This document shows, in pieces, positions 46,001 through 55,989 of a stretch of 64,000 nt of DNA. The stretch spans positions 111,859,849-111,923,848 of the forward strand of contig NC_050104.1 of assembly GCF_902167145.1 (NCBI RefSeq). The letters are read 5' to 3'. Numbering within the stretch: position 1 is the stretch's first letter; each line of letters opens with the position of its first letter. The translations under genes and the position numbers were made by a program. Below the pieces are notes generated by a model. The model saw only the letters and a list, made by a program, of their open reading frames with translations, was not told the origin of the DNA and made no database searches. Source of the stretch: Zea mays (lineage: Eukaryota; Streptophyta; Magnoliopsida; Poales; Poaceae).

Positions 46001-48900
46001 CTGCCAAATTTGAGAACACCAACTGAACTAAAAATTGGCAACTACTCCCTCTGACCCTAAAAGAAAGTCATTATAATTTTGTCTTAGTAAAAAATATCGA
46101 GGTTGACCAATTTTATGTATAAAAGTACTAATATGTATTGTACCAAATAAGTATTATTTAGTATGAAATATATGTACACCTATTTTTTTTCTCGAACGAC
46201 GCAGAAGAACTGCGTGTCATTTCAATTAAGAAGGAATAAATACATCGTGGAGGTCAAAATGACCCCAACCCGAGTACAGTACAACATTTAATGTACACCT
46301 ATTTAATGTCATAAATGTTGACTATTGTCCATATTGGTAAAATTTAAAAATGTTTGACTTTAAAACAAAACTATAATGATTTTATTTTAGAGACGGAGGG
46401 AGTAACATCACTTTAAGGTGCATGTATGATTAATAGAATATCAAAATACCGACTCAAACACCATTTGCTGGATAAGACCTATGAGAAAAATCTCCTGAAG
46501 ATTTACTACTTCCAGGGCATTTTCAGCGCATGAACCAATCAACAAAACATATTGCAGTAGTATGCATTGCGCAGAAATATATCATGAAGTCATGACTAAT
46601 ATACACTGAATAAACTAAATTTTCACAAGCAAAAGCACTCACTGGGTTTATGTTCTTAGCATTGTTGATGAAAGGGCTTTGGTTGGTATGAGTTAATTTT
46701 GGAATTGTGCCCACAGCAGCACTATTATCACAGCCATGCATTTGAAGACTAGAAGTTGCAGGTGAGGATTCATGTGGACTAAATGAAGAGTACCCATCTA
46801 CGGCTAGTCTGCTAGCCTTCCGAGCACTAGTGAGAGCAAACCCACCAGCATCTATATCACCTGAATCTGAATCTAAAACCCGCTCTTGAATTATCTTTAT
46901 AAACTTGCTGCACTCGGACCTGATAGAAAAAAAAATTATGTCATGTTGAATATTGATTACATATTTTGTAGATTTTCAACCACTGCCAATCTGCCACCAT
47001 CAAGTATTGATTTATCCAGGATTATAAAAGATGTTAATAGAATACAAAGAGTCAAGGGTGGCAGTTCACTGCTTTTGTTGCTTTATCACAGTAGGAGACA
47101 ATTCATGGCTGTCATATAATAACGGATAGTGCATATATGCGAAAGAGAAGCATGTAGAGTGATCGTTTGGTTGAGTTTGAATTCTGAAACATATTTACAG
47201 AATGTTGCATTCAAATACATGACAAAAATATGATTAAATGAAAAGGCAAAACACAAATCAAACAGCACTGTTTAGAAGGGAAAATTGAAGTCTGAAACAA
47301 AATATAGAATGCAATACCTTGAATAGGTTTCCTGCATAAGCAATTGCATTATGGCATCCTTTGGTTCAATCTCAGAGATAATTGCTAGGGACCCCGTGTA
47401 GTCTTTTAGAGCAGTCTCCTTTTTACCCTAAAATCACAAACAGTTCTATATGACTTCAACGCATGAACTGTGAAGTGGTCAGGTAACTGATTTCTTACTC
47501 CTAGTCTTGTAATGGAATGTGAGGTGCATGTTTACAAACTAACAGGGAGATAATATGTTAGGTAATAAATAGAATGTCTGGGAATACCTGATTTGACTGA
47601 TTATTACTCAGGGGAAAGACTGGGGAATCATTGTTATCTGTAATTCAAAAAAAAACTCAACGGACTGAATTTTAAAATAACACAACAAGTAAGAATGTGC
47701 AGTCCATTTACAGGAAAGAATAAGTAAATGAGCACAGAACACTGACGATTCCTAACTCCTAAGACATTAGGAGAACTAGGCCAAATGATTTGAGATAATT
47801 CACAAACTAAAAGTCTGAAACACATTTAAGGGTACTGCTTACGTTTTGGGTTGTTCAGAACCCAAATGGTCTTTATCTAAGCCTGCTAGTCATGTATCTG
47901 AGCTCATGCATGTCTTATCTCCCGCTCAGTTCAGAAATTTAAAATTTGAATTACAATGAGGGGCCCACAAGGCTTCAATGGTCAGTACAGTGAAATATCT
48001 AAGACCCGTACTATGAATGCTCATATGACCATCCAGGACCACCTAGTAGTTGGGAAACAATGGTTGTACATTCCACTTGCAGCTCAGACAGATGCTTAGT
48101 ACATGAATTATGTTGGTAAGGCAATAAGCAGATGCTTAAGAAGTATTTTCACCCTGATAGTGGCTTAGTGCCAATGTAGTCATGTCCACGATCCAACAAA
48201 ACATTTTGTATTCATGGCTTCATGAGCATGGATTGATGTTTATAGGTCAGTTGCATGTCAGCATGGCCTAATAAGTAACTAACTGCAATAAAGAAACAAC
48301 CATCGTCCCCCATGCAGATGCAGATGGACGAAACATGAAACTGCCGAACATTGAAGCATCCAATGTACTATTTCGTTCAAAAAAGTATTCCGAAGCCGAA
48401 ACGCCAAAATTCGAGAACATTTCACTGAATTTAGGTCATTCAAACTGCCGTCGCTACCCCTATAGCCTATAGGCAGCATGCAAAGAAAGCAACACGGCAC
48501 GACAATTTAGATACAGCTGCAAATGCGTCAGTGCGACACCCAGACTCGCTAGAGGCGGAGCGGCAGAATCTGAAAGGCGCAAACTTTCCAAGCATAATTG
48601 GGGGAGTCGCGTACCGGTGGCGTCATTGCAACCCTCGCCGTGCGGGCCAGGAGGCGGGAACCATGCCGGCGAGTACGAGGCCGACGGCGAGTCCCCGTCC
48701 GACGCTGCAGATGAGGCAATGGAGCCGGAGCCGGAAGAGGAGGGCTCGGGCCCGAGCACGGCGGCGAGGATCCGGCCGGCGCCGGAGACGAGACCCGCGA
48801 GCCAACCCCTCGGCGGCGGGGGCGGGGGAGGAGGCGGCGAGGCCCCGGCAAACGCCGACGGCCGGCGAGGGGTGTCGCCCCTCACGGCGGATGACTCCAT
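34049..48900 (-). CDS. KAKU4-like nuclear envelope/nucleoskeleton protein with AT-hook
   Basis: Nine exons join in phase (minus strand): 48900-48615, 47637-47588, 47427-47318, 46919-46643, 35530-35401, 35306-35047, 34950-34854, 34746-34677 and 34352-34049. They give 527 residues with no stop. The start chosen is the ATG before ESSAVRGD; a longer in-frame start at 48957 exists. Visible features are a proline run (22-30), [19 protein letters not shown] (32-50), a motif [19 protein letters not shown] with KIIQERV (about 138-165), basic patches in exons 5 and 9, and the AT-hook KRPVGRPRK at the C terminus. The order recalls plant KAKU4, a nucleoporin-associated lamina-like protein; the family call is from memory of its motifs. 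Intron 4 is about 11.1 kb because of nested retrotransposons. Confidence 0.7.
35657..35760 (+). repeat. 5' LTR of the intron-4 copia
   Basis: 104 bp. It carries a short internal duplication (CCTACTGCC-like) that is absent from the 90-bp right LTR. Confidence 0.88.
36331..37846 (+). pseudogene. Copia gag, protease and pre-integrase part, left of the gypsy insertion
   Basis: Gag begins with MPVTAIVVN at 36331 and stops at about 36708. The sequence continues in another frame to the insertion point. The protease active-site region reads [13 protein letters not shown], so the usual DSG has become DSR. The GAG-pre-integrase block ([16 protein letters not shown]...CKGCHLGKQ) follows. The frame is cut by the gypsy element after GGHRY. 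Confidence 0.82.
37847..38302 (+). repeat. 5' LTR of the gypsy element
   Basis: 456 bp, with a TTTATAAA box at about 38133. It is 18 bp longer than the right LTR because of an insertion near 37883-37900. Confidence 0.92.
38133..38140 (+). promoter_or_regulatory. Probable TATA box of the gypsy LTR
   Basis: TTTATAAA lies about 170 bp before the end of the LTR, in a sensible position for the retroelement promoter. The same motif occurs in the right LTR near 42936. Confidence 0.5.
38431..39330 (+). CDS. Gypsy gag
   Basis: The ATG at 38431 (context ACCATGG) begins [13 protein letters not shown]. The frame covers a retrotransposon gag domain (about residues 50-220, with [14 protein letters not shown] and [14 protein letters not shown]), a proline/alanine-rich linker, and a zinc-knuckle-like [16 protein letters not shown] (about 281-296). 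At a run of six T residues (39325-39330) the frame ceases to match the family and the pol frame takes over one base out of register. Gag packages the element RNA. The family usually has one continuous gag-pol frame. Confidence 0.85.
39315..42761 (+). CDS. Gypsy pol: protease, RT, RNase H, integrase, chromodomain
   Basis: An uninterrupted frame of 1148 codons. In order: protease ([10 protein letters not shown], about 57-66), reverse transcriptase ([12 protein letters not shown] and FFDDILIYS near 370), RNase H ([13 protein letters not shown] near 512), the integrase zinc finger (H...H...CATC about 702-740), the integrase core (D near 770, SDRDPVF near 829, E in [10 protein letters not shown] near 866), and a chromodomain ([20 protein letters not shown] with ATWED near 1062-1108). 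The frame runs into the right LTR before stopping. All catalytic residues that I can check are present. Confidence 0.93.
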   Translation: MQAYFFVEGVEIEDTNDAPPDADGEAPCFSLQALAGVPVADTMQIAVALGAASLVALLDSGSTHNFISEAAARRTGLPLHQRPRLIAMVANGERVTCAGVLRDAPLTIDGTPFPADLYVMPLAGYDVVLGTRWLGALGPIVWDLGSRRMKFHFQGRPICWTGVSAASPTAISATVASEQFLDALLDSFSSIFAEPTGLPPQRAHDHRITLTPGAQPVAVRPYRYPAAHKDELERQCVAMMEQGIVRRSDSPFSSPVLLVKKPDGSWRFCVDYRALNALTVKDAFPIPVVDELLDELHGARYFSKLDLHSGYHQVRMRPEDIHKTAFRTHDGLYEFLVMAFGLCNAPATFQALMNDVLRPFLRRFVLVFFDDILIYSKTWADHLRHLRAVLDELHRHHLFVKRTKCAFAAPSVAYLGHVISATGVAMDPAKVQAIVDWPAPRSVRAVRGFLGLAGYYRKFVHNYGPVAAPLTALLKKDGFAWDDGAAAAFAALKAAVTFAPVLAMPDFAKIFIVECDASSHGFGAVLVQEGHPVAFFSRPIAPRHRALAAYERELIGLVRAVRHWRPYLWGRQFVVKTDHYSLKYLLDQRLATISQHHWVGKLLGFDFSVEYRSGATNVVADVLSRRNTEEGELLAISAPRFDFISRLRHAQAMDPALVAVHDEVRAGTRAAPWAVTNGMVTFDGRLYIPAASPLLPEIVTAVHADGHEGVHRTLHRLRRDFHFPNMRRMVQDFVRACATCQQYKSEHLHPAGLLHPLPIPSVVWADIGLDFVEALPRVHGKTVILSVVDRFSKYCHFIPLAHPYTAESVAQAFFTDIVMLHGVPQSIVSDRDPVFTSSFWSELMRLMGTKLLMSSAFHPQSDGQTEAANRVIVMYLRCFTGDRPRQWLRWLPWAKYIYNTAYQTSLRDTPFRVVYGRDPPSIRSYEPGETRVEAVAQEMEAREAFLADVRYRLQQAQSAQKHHYDKSHRLVTYQVGDWALLRLRQRAAASLPRTVAGKLKPRYVGPYRVSELINDVAVRLELPAGARLHDVFHIGVLKKFVGAPPSSPPALPPTIDGAVVPEPARVVRARLARGVRQVLVQWHGEPAESATWEDVDDFRTLHPAFQLEDELVFEEGRDVMYGRPYVRQRRARERAEHAQEATAAGSNG
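42668..43105 (+). repeat. 3' LTR of the gypsy element
   Basis: 438 bp. It differs from the 5' LTR at two bases (near position 12 and near the 3' end) plus the 18-bp indel. Confidence 0.92.
43106..45620 (+). pseudogene. Copia integrase, RT and RNase H, right of the gypsy insertion
   Basis: The copia frame resumes at [18 protein letters not shown], continues through the integrase core ([23 protein letters not shown]), and then reverse transcriptase ([31 protein letters not shown], with a [16 protein letters not shown] junction near 44680-44700) and RNase H ([15 protein letters not shown] at about 45290). Stops and frameshifts occur at several points (for example 43404, 44193 and 44695). Non-functional. 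Confidence 0.85.
45650..45739 (+). repeat. 3' LTR of the intron-4 copia
   Basis: 90 bp. It begins TATTAAGG instead of TGTTAAGG and ends TTAGTAACA. It is preceded by GAAGGGAGG, a plausible polypurine tract. Confidence 0.85.
46045..46402. mobile_element. Stowaway-like MITE (Tc1/mariner) in intron 4
   Basis: The left end CTCCCTCTGACCC is answered by AGACGGAGGGAG at the right, the standard Stowaway terminal repeat, with the dinucleotide TA on both sides (46043-46044 and 46403-46404). A LINE tail is inserted inside it. Confidence 0.85.
46186..46290 (-). mobile_element. 5'-truncated LINE tail inside the Stowaway
   Basis: On the minus strand a short segment ends ACGCAGTTCTTCTGCGTCG, then TTCGAG and an A-run. 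This is the familiar 3' end of a grass L1-type LINE. Flanking 14-bp copies of ATGTACACCTATTT (46172-46185 and 46291-46304) are the target duplication. Only about 105 bp remain, so it was truncated at insertion. Confidence 0.75.
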
Positions 48901-50237
48901 GAGAGGAGGCGCGTGCGGCCGCAGAGGGGACGAGGTGGAGGGAAGAAATAGAAGCAAACCAAAATTAAACGGTGCCGACTGCCGAGATTGGGGGTCGCCC
49001 GTTTGGTTCGTTGGGGGCTTGGGGCGGTGTAGATTTGGCTGTCATCTCGTATAATCTGGCTAAGCACAACATAGTAGTTTTTTTAGCTCCAACGTAATAC
49101 CGTGGTATTTAAATATATCATGATACTTAGACTAAAAGACGTTTGGTAGCGCATATAAAAACTCTGTATTTTAAGTTGTGGTTTTACCATAATTTAAAAT
49201 ATCGTGGTATGCCTTTTGGTATTGGTAAAATAATGGTTTTCAAATATAGAGTTTTTAGATGTATTCTAAAACATCTTTTGGTATAAAATGCTATAGTATG
49301 CTAAAAAGCTATGGTATTGTCTTGAGACTAAAAAATATTATTTTTCAAACAGGCCCTAAATGATGAGGTAGAGGAGAGAGAAGAGAAGCGGGTTGTAAAT
49401 TTATAGTCAGCTTCAACACAAGAACCAAGAAAGCTTGTGAGAGACAAGTGAAGTTCTACATTAATACTGAAGAGCTAACTATTATACAAATGAACTAAAT
49501 AGCAGTCTAGCCAGCTGTTGGCTCTATTGTTAAACTTGCTCTAAAGCAGGCTGCAATCGACTTCGAAACAAGAACCGAAAAGCTTTGTAAGAGAGACAAG
49601 TGGGATCCTACATTAATACTAAAGAACTAACCACTATACGAATGGACTAAATGGTATCCTGCAAAGATTCTTACAACCAGTGGTTGGCTCTAGGTCTGAA
49701 CAAAAAACTCGAAGCTCGATAACTCACTCGACTCAGCTTGGCTTGTTTGTATTTTGTAATGAGTCGACCCAGCGTTTTAGTTCAGCTCGTTAACGAGCTA
49801 GCTCGAGGCAACTCGCGAGCTATATAAGCTAGTAGCCCAACAACCCTCACAACTTGGAAAGTCCAAGAAGAAACCTAAGACTGCTATACGAACAAATCAT
49901 TTTCACTAGGCAAAATCGTGAGTCCGCGTATCACGACGTTATGATCGACGACAGCGACTGCTCTGCAAGTTTATGACCTCCTAGATCTCGAGTCCCGGTG
50001 ATTGCGTTGCGACCTCTCGTCTCCCGAGTCGAGGCAAATCGTCACTGAAACAATGTGTAATTGGAAGTAGCTGGTAGGTATTCAACATTTTTACTTTTTA
50101 TTACAGAACTGTATATTGAATTCAAATAAAGACGCCCTCATTTGATGTTTGTGCTTACCTAACAGGTTCAAGAGAGAGGACCGTTGGATACATTGGATGC
50201 TTAGAGTGGATAACAAGTAGATTTTACCTCCATGATG
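48901..50237. other. 5' flank of the KAKU4-like gene, small repeats only
   Basis: The first 160 bp are GC-rich leader or promoter for the minus-strand gene. Positions 49070-49365 hold AT-rich sequence with TTTTGGTAT and ATACCAAA-like words and an end CAAACAGGCCC, probably an eroded MITE. Positions 49690-50237 are rich in GAGCTCG-type words near 49720-49830 but show no gene. Confidence 0.5.
49400..49690. repeat. Imperfect tandem duplication (about 160-bp unit)
   Basis: Two adjacent segments (about 49400-49540 and 49555-49690) share CAAGAACCAAGAAAGCTT / CAAGAACCGAAAAGCTT, AGAGACAAGTG, CCTACATTAATACT and CAGTTGGCTCTA-like words in the same order. They may belong to an old MITE. Confidence 0.6.
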
Positions 50238-50561
50238 TGTCGGTGTTCTGACCCGAGGATCCTACCGACTAGTGAATTACTGTTGTGTGCCCTGGACTAG
50301 ATGGATGATGCAAGGTGACACAAGTCTTTATCCTAGTTCGAGCAAGAGAAGGCCCTACTTTCAGCAGAGGGGATGAGACTTATATTACTTGTACCCAAGT
50401 GCTTGCAGTAGGGAATACATGCTGGTCGGGAGAGGGAAAGGATCCTGATTCCCTAGGGTTGATTGGGGCAAGTGCCAATATCAGCGTGGAGGTGAAAACT
50501 GTCTAGTGTTCCCCTTCTTGCCTGAAGCTCTAGGCTCCTCTATTTATAGATGTAAGGAAAA
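50238..50561 (+). mobile_element. LTR fragment (start TGTCGGTGTTCTGACCC), truncated
   Basis: The start resembles the LTR of a common maize gypsy-type element. It is cut after about 325 bp by the next LTR, which begins at TGGACCCCGGGCC. No partner LTR is in the window. Confidence 0.5.
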
Positions 50562-51026
50562 TGGACCCCGGGCCATTTGGCTTAATAGATTTTGGTGTTT
50601 GATGATCAACAAAACATGTGGACTAATGTGTTTGCTAGTGTTTGTGTTTGTAGTTCACAGGATGCTAAAGTTACCTGGACCAAGGTATTGAGGAAAGCAA
50701 CACCTCAAAAGAAGACATTATGAGATCAAGTAAAGTCCAAGAAAAGAAAAAGTGTTGTAACAGGCGGACTGTCCATGCGAGGAGCACCGGACTGTCCGGT
50801 GCACCAGAACAGTAGCCCTAACGGCTAGTTCCAGGTGGCACCGTGGAGAGAAGACCATCGGACTGTCCGGTGTGAAGTCCAGACTGTCCTGTGCAAAAAG
50901 CCTGCACGCCAACGGTCACCTGCGCTGATAGACTCAACGGCTAGGCGCACCGGACAAGGGCACCGGACTGTCCGGTGACCCCAGAATTCAGTAGCTTTCC
51001 TCCAACGGCTAGTTTTGAGTTGGGGC

Positions 51027-51034
51027 TATAAATA
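51027..51034 (+). promoter_or_regulatory. Probable TATA box of the Sirevirus-like LTR
   Basis: TATAAATA follows the cluster of CGGACTGTCCG palindromes by about 50 bp and precedes a pyrimidine-rich start region, the usual LTR promoter order. Confidence 0.5.
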
Positions 51035-51352
51035 CACCCCAACCGGCCATTTTCAAGTGTGGGAGCCCAAGAGACATACCAAGGCACATAGTTCACATTT
51101 CCAAGAGCTCATACACCCAAGTGCTTAATAGAATCACTCGGTGATTAGCGTAGGTGCTTTGCAAAGTGCTTAGGTTAGTTAGACCGCTCTAGCGCTTGCT
51201 CTAGGTGAATCCTAGTTAGTTGGGTGAGTTTAGATAAACCACACAACCCCTCGGCTCTTGCGTGAGCCATTGTAATTGTACCGAGTGGAGCGAGAGTCTT
51301 GCAAGACCGTGACAACCGCGTTTGTGTCACGGCCGCCACCGTGTACTGGAGG

Positions 51353-52654
51353 TGATAAACCCAACGGGTAGAAGGGTGCCCGATCTTTCGATGAGAGATG
51401 ATAGAGGTGGAAAACTTGTTGGAGAACGACGTTGGCTGCCCGACTACCACAACCAAGATGGTGTGGCGCCTTGAGCGACAGGTACACCGTCTCTTGATAA
51501 CTACGATTTGGGGTGGAGGTCGACGTTGTGCTATCCGACTACAACAACCACAAGGGTGCTGCGCCTTAGCGATAGTTACACCGGCTCCTGTTGTTGCTGC
51601 TCTTGCTGTGCCAAGAACAGCCTTGAACCTGCAAGCAATCGAGAACAAGCAAGAACAAGATAAAACACAGACGCTCACGGATCTGATAGAGTTGGGGTTC
51701 TGTTTCAAGTATCCGGGTGGTCTAGCCGACACACGCGTTTACAAGGAAGTAGCAAAGGCTAAACTTACATCAAACAAAAAACCCAAGTTCTTTGGTGGCT
51801 GCTAGTTGCTTAAATAGAGGAATAGAAAGGAGTTCTAATGGAGAACGAAACTCTCTCGGCAGTTTCTGGACGCCTCGTTTGGTTTCTGTCATTGATTCTT
51901 GATGCACATGAAAGTAGACGAAGAGAGCTTTCCAACAAGTAGTTATTTGCACTAAACAACCTTGGGAGTGGAAAGTTATGCTCCATTTAATTTGGTGCAT
52001 GCTGCAGTTACGAAATTGACTTGGGTAGAGCAGGAGTTCACTCCGCAGTTTCTGGACACTTAGTGTCTGATCTCTCGTTGATTCTTGATCCACTAGAAAG
52101 TAGACAAAGAGACCTTTCCAACAAGTGCTTATTTGCATTAAACAACCTTGGGAGCTGGAAGATATGCCCTGTTAAACTTGCACTTATTGTAGTTTCGAAA
52201 TCCCCTCAAGTGGAGCAGCTTTTATTGCCTTGTTGCCTTCTCAAATTCTAGATGGTTCACCTCCCAAACACCTTAGAATAATAAAGTAATCACAAGGTAT
52301 TAGTACCTCATTTAAGGAATGATTAGCTTCAACAACAAGGAACGAGTTCACCTGATAATTAAATTTACGTGCACGGACTCGTTTCACTAGTCCATTATTA
52401 AATGGTGAAGGAGGTCGCTGGTTGGTGTATTGATGGCAGTGATGTCCTCATCATCCTCCCCTTCTTGTAATAGAGTCATCCTCGACTCTAGTGTATGCTC
52501 CTCACCCAAGTATATCTTTAAATTTGATGATGTGCTTGCTTTGTTGGAAATGTTGGAAATATCATTACTTGGTCCCCAATCAACTTCTTTGTTCCTCAAT
52601 GTCTTTGTAGCAGGAGCCATTAACATGGTCATATCTGTGCGGGTTATGTTCTCA
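51353..52654 (-). repeat. 3' LTR of the gag-only element
   Basis: 1302 bp, same length as its partner. Open frames inside both LTRs are identical by duplication and need not be genes. Confidence 0.92.
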
Positions 52655-52974
52655 TCATTCTCCCCTTCTTGATAGCAAACCGTCCTCGGTTTTGCATCAT
52701 GATTGATGTTGATGACTAAGCTTTTATTAATGTCTTTCAAATATAAACCTGAAACTTCAACTAAAGTACATGGAAACAAGAGATTCTTTTCTTCTTGAGA
52801 ACATATCAATATCTTATTTGCACAAAGTGAAGAAACAACATATCTAGATGAAATAGAAATTCTATGCACAAGAAATTGTCCTATGTTGTTGTACTTGCCA
52901 GCAATATAAAATATATCATGAGAAGGACATGGTATAGTTGATCTAGCAAATAAAATATTTTCCAAATTACCGAG

Positions 52975-53868
52975 CTAAAAAAGATCATCAAATTCAATAT
53001 AGCCCCAAGTATTTAAAGAAGAGAGCAAATTTATTTCTTCAGTTTCGTTTGCAATACAAATTACATGTTCCTTTTTAGCCAAAATGTTTGGTTCAATAAT
53101 AGATGTAACATGTTCATTTACTAGTTGTTGTCTTAGTACATGTGAATCATTATCCCACAAATCTTCACTATCACAAGTGTCAGCAATCAATTCTTCTTGT
53201 GATGATGGAAAAACAACAGCTGGTTTCATTATTTTGTGTTCTTGATCAGCATGTAGAGCAGATGCAAAAGAGGAATTATGGCTCACATGTTCAGTGCTTG
53301 TATAATTGTATAATAGAATCTCATTTTCAGCTTTACATGCAAGCAAAAACAAGTGCGAAATGTGTTTGTATGCTTCATGCATGATTATAGTCTGAATTTC
53401 AGAATTGAGTCCTTTCATGAACCTAGTCATGACATCTTCCATGCATTCATCTAAACGAGCAAACATGGTACAAATTTTAAAATCATAATAATAATCTTTC
53501 ACAGTCCTAGCACCCTGCTTTAAGGTGTCTAATTTAGAAAGCAAATGATCAGCATAGTATGCAGGAATGAATGCATCTCTAAAATGAAGTTTGAAGTCTT
53601 CCCAAGATTGTGGAACTTTGTTGTGCCTACAAATGTATTTCCATTCCATCAATGCGTGCTCAGTTAACAAATTAGAGGCAATATAAATCTTTTGTTTTTG
53701 AGATAGATCATGCTTATCAAATTCCTTATCTACCTTTAACTCCCAATCAATGTATGCATGAGGATCGAATTTACCGGCATATAAAGGCAAGTGTTGAATG
53801 ATGCCTCCAATATAACGTTCGGTTGGGTAAAAAATGTCCATATCACCTGCCATGTTTAGTAAAGACAA
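52975..53868 (-). CDS. Gypsy-type gag of the gag-only element
   Basis: A 297-codon frame begins MSLLNMAGDMDIFYPTERYI. It contains a retrotransposon gag domain (about residues 25-180) with FDPHAYIDWELKVDKEF, LTEHALMEWKYI, SWEDFKLHFRDAFIP and TVKDYYYDF. No zinc knuckle, protease, reverse transcriptase or integrase follows before the LTR. The protein could assemble particles, but replication enzymes must come from elsewhere. Confidence 0.85.
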   Translation of the reverse strand: MSLLNMAGDMDIFYPTERYIGGIIQHLPLYAGKFDPHAYIDWELKVDKEFDKHDLSQKQKIYIASNLLTEHALMEWKYICRHNKVPQSWEDFKLHFRDAFIPAYYADHLLSKLDTLKQGARTVKDYYYDFKICTMFARLDECMEDVMTRFMKGLNSEIQTIIMHEAYKHISHLFLLACKAENEILLYNYTSTEHVSHNSSFASALHADQEHKIMKPAVVFPSSQEELIADTCDSEDLWDNDSHVLRQQLVNEHVTSIIEPNILAKKEHVICIANETEEINLLSSLNTWGYIEFDDLF

Positions 53869-54687
53869 GAAACAATAAAAAATATCTTTGATTCTATAAA
53901 CTACTAGGAATCATTGTTGTAATCTCTCACTCTCAAACTGGTTAAACAAGTTCTTACAAGTTCTCACCACGCAAAGCAGGAGGCGCTGGCAAACAGCACG
54001 AACAACAACAACAGTGGCTGCTAGCACAACCTGGTGGTGTTGTAGAAAATTTTGTGGATTTATAGGTGGCTGTTCAAACAATAGTTCCAAGGAATAGCTA
54101 GTACCACGTTAGCCACAACAAGTTGAATAAATGTTCCACAATGGTGTTGTGCTGGTCCTAGTCCAAACCGTAATAGAGACGCGAGCCGTTACACAAATAG
54201 TATCACCAAAAGCTCAGAACAACAATCTGATTTCTGAAACTATAAAAAGAAGGCACACAAACTGCCTTTTGTTTTGTTGCACTTACAAATTTTATCTACC
54301 AAAATTCAGAACTGGTTTTTTTTCTCTCTCTTTTGTCTTGCACGTGTCTTTTTTTTGTTTTGCTGATTAGTGCGGCTTTTTTTGTGCACTCACCTTTTGC
54401 TTTCTCTTCTTTTTGGTTGAATTGCAGCAAGAGGTCTAAACTGGTGATTGAAACAAGGTGGCGCGAACTCGAAACTCTAGCGGTAAGAAAACTTTAGACC
54501 AGCAACTCGACCCAAATGCAGCAACCGTGAATTCAACAAGTCGAAAACTAAGTAGTAAAGCAAAGGCTCAAACTGTTTTTAGGTGAATTTCTGCTCTAAA
54601 TATATCTTTGGGCAAAAGTGGACTGTAGGTAAACAAAATAAGGAAGATTGAGATCTCTCACCGAGCAACCTGAAATTTGATACCACT

Positions 54688-55989
54688 TGATAAACCCAAC
54701 GGGTAGAAGGGTGCTCGATCTTTCGATGAGAGATGATAGAGGTGGAAAACTTGTTGGAGAACGACGTTGGCTGCCCGACTACCACAACCAAGATGGTGTG
54801 GCGCCTTGAGCGACAGGTACACCGTCTCCTGATAACTACGATTTGGGGTGGAGGTCGACGTTGTGCTATCCGACTACAACAACCACAAGGGTGCTGCGCC
54901 TTAGCGATAGTTACACCGGCTCCTGTTGTTGCTACTCTTGCTGTGCCAAGAACAGCCTTGAACCTGCAAGCAATCGAGAACAAGCAAGAACAAGATAAAA
55001 CGCAGACGCTCACGGATCTGATAGAGTTGGGGTTCTGTTTCAAGTATCCGGGTGGTCTAGCCGACACACGCGTTTACAAGGAAGTAGCAAAGGCTAAACT
55101 TACATCAAACAAAAAACCCAAGTTCTTTGGTGGCTGCTAGTTGCTTAAATAGAGGAATAGAAAGGAGTTCTAATGGAGAACGAAACTCTCTCGGCAGTTT
55201 CTGGACGCCTCGTTTGGTTTCTGTCATTGATTCTTGATGCACATGAAAGTAGACGAAGAGAGCTTTCCAACAAGTAGTTATTTGCACTAAACAACCTTGG
55301 GAGTGGAAAGTTATGCTCCATTTAATTTGGTGCATGCTGCAGTTACGAAATTGACTTGGGTAGAGCAGGAGTTCACTCCGCAGTTTCTGGACACTTAGTG
55401 TCTGATCTCTCGTTGATTCTTGATCCACTAGAAAGTAGACAAAGAGACCTTTCCAACAAGTGCTTATTTGCATTAAACAACCTTGGGAGCTGGAAGATAT
55501 GCCCTGTTAAACTTGCACTTATTGTAGTTTCGAAATCCCCTCAAGTGGAGCAGCTTTTATTGCCTTGTTGCCTTCTCAAATTCTAGATGGTTCACCTCCC
55601 AAACACCTTAGAATAATAAAGTAATCACAAGGTATTAGTACCTCATTTAAGGAATGATTAGCTTCAACAACAAGGAACGAGTTCACCTGATAATTAAATT
55701 TACGTGCACGGACTCGTTTCACTAGTCCATTATTAAATGGTGAAGGAGGTCGCTGGTTGGTGTATTGATGGCAGTGATGTCCTCATCATCCTCCCCTTCT
55801 TGTAATAGAGTCATCCTCGACTCTAGTGTATGCTCCTCACCCAAGTATATCTTTAAATTTGATGATGTGCTTGCTTTGTTGGAAATGTTGGAAATATCAT
55901 TACTTGGTCCCCAATCAACTTCTTTGTTCCTCAATGTCTTTGTAGCAGGAGCCATTAACATGGTCATATCTGTGCGGGTTATGTTCTCA
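54688..55989 (-). repeat. 5' LTR of the gag-only element
   Basis: 1302 bp, beginning TGATAAACCC and ending ATGTTCTCA on the plus strand. Three extra bases (TTA) separate it from the GGAGG duplication. Confidence 0.92.

Larger units (their letters stand above)
51353..55989 (-). mobile_element. Young gag-only LTR retrotransposon (TR-GAG-like)
   Basis: Two 1302-bp direct repeats (51353-52654 and 54688-55989) differ at only about four bases and have TG...CA ends on both strands. On the minus strand the 5' LTR is followed by a primer-binding site TGGTATCA (54678-54685), and the 3' LTR is preceded by a polypurine tract AAGAAGGGGAGAATGA. The internal region is only about 2.0 kb and encodes gag but no pol. 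The pattern matches the TR-GAG class of non-autonomous elements. Confidence 0.88.

Noticed and set aside
51398..51805. Duplicated gene pair at 51398-51805 and 54733-55140
   Set aside because: Both copies are the same stretch of two identical LTRs; the open frames are by-products of the repeat.
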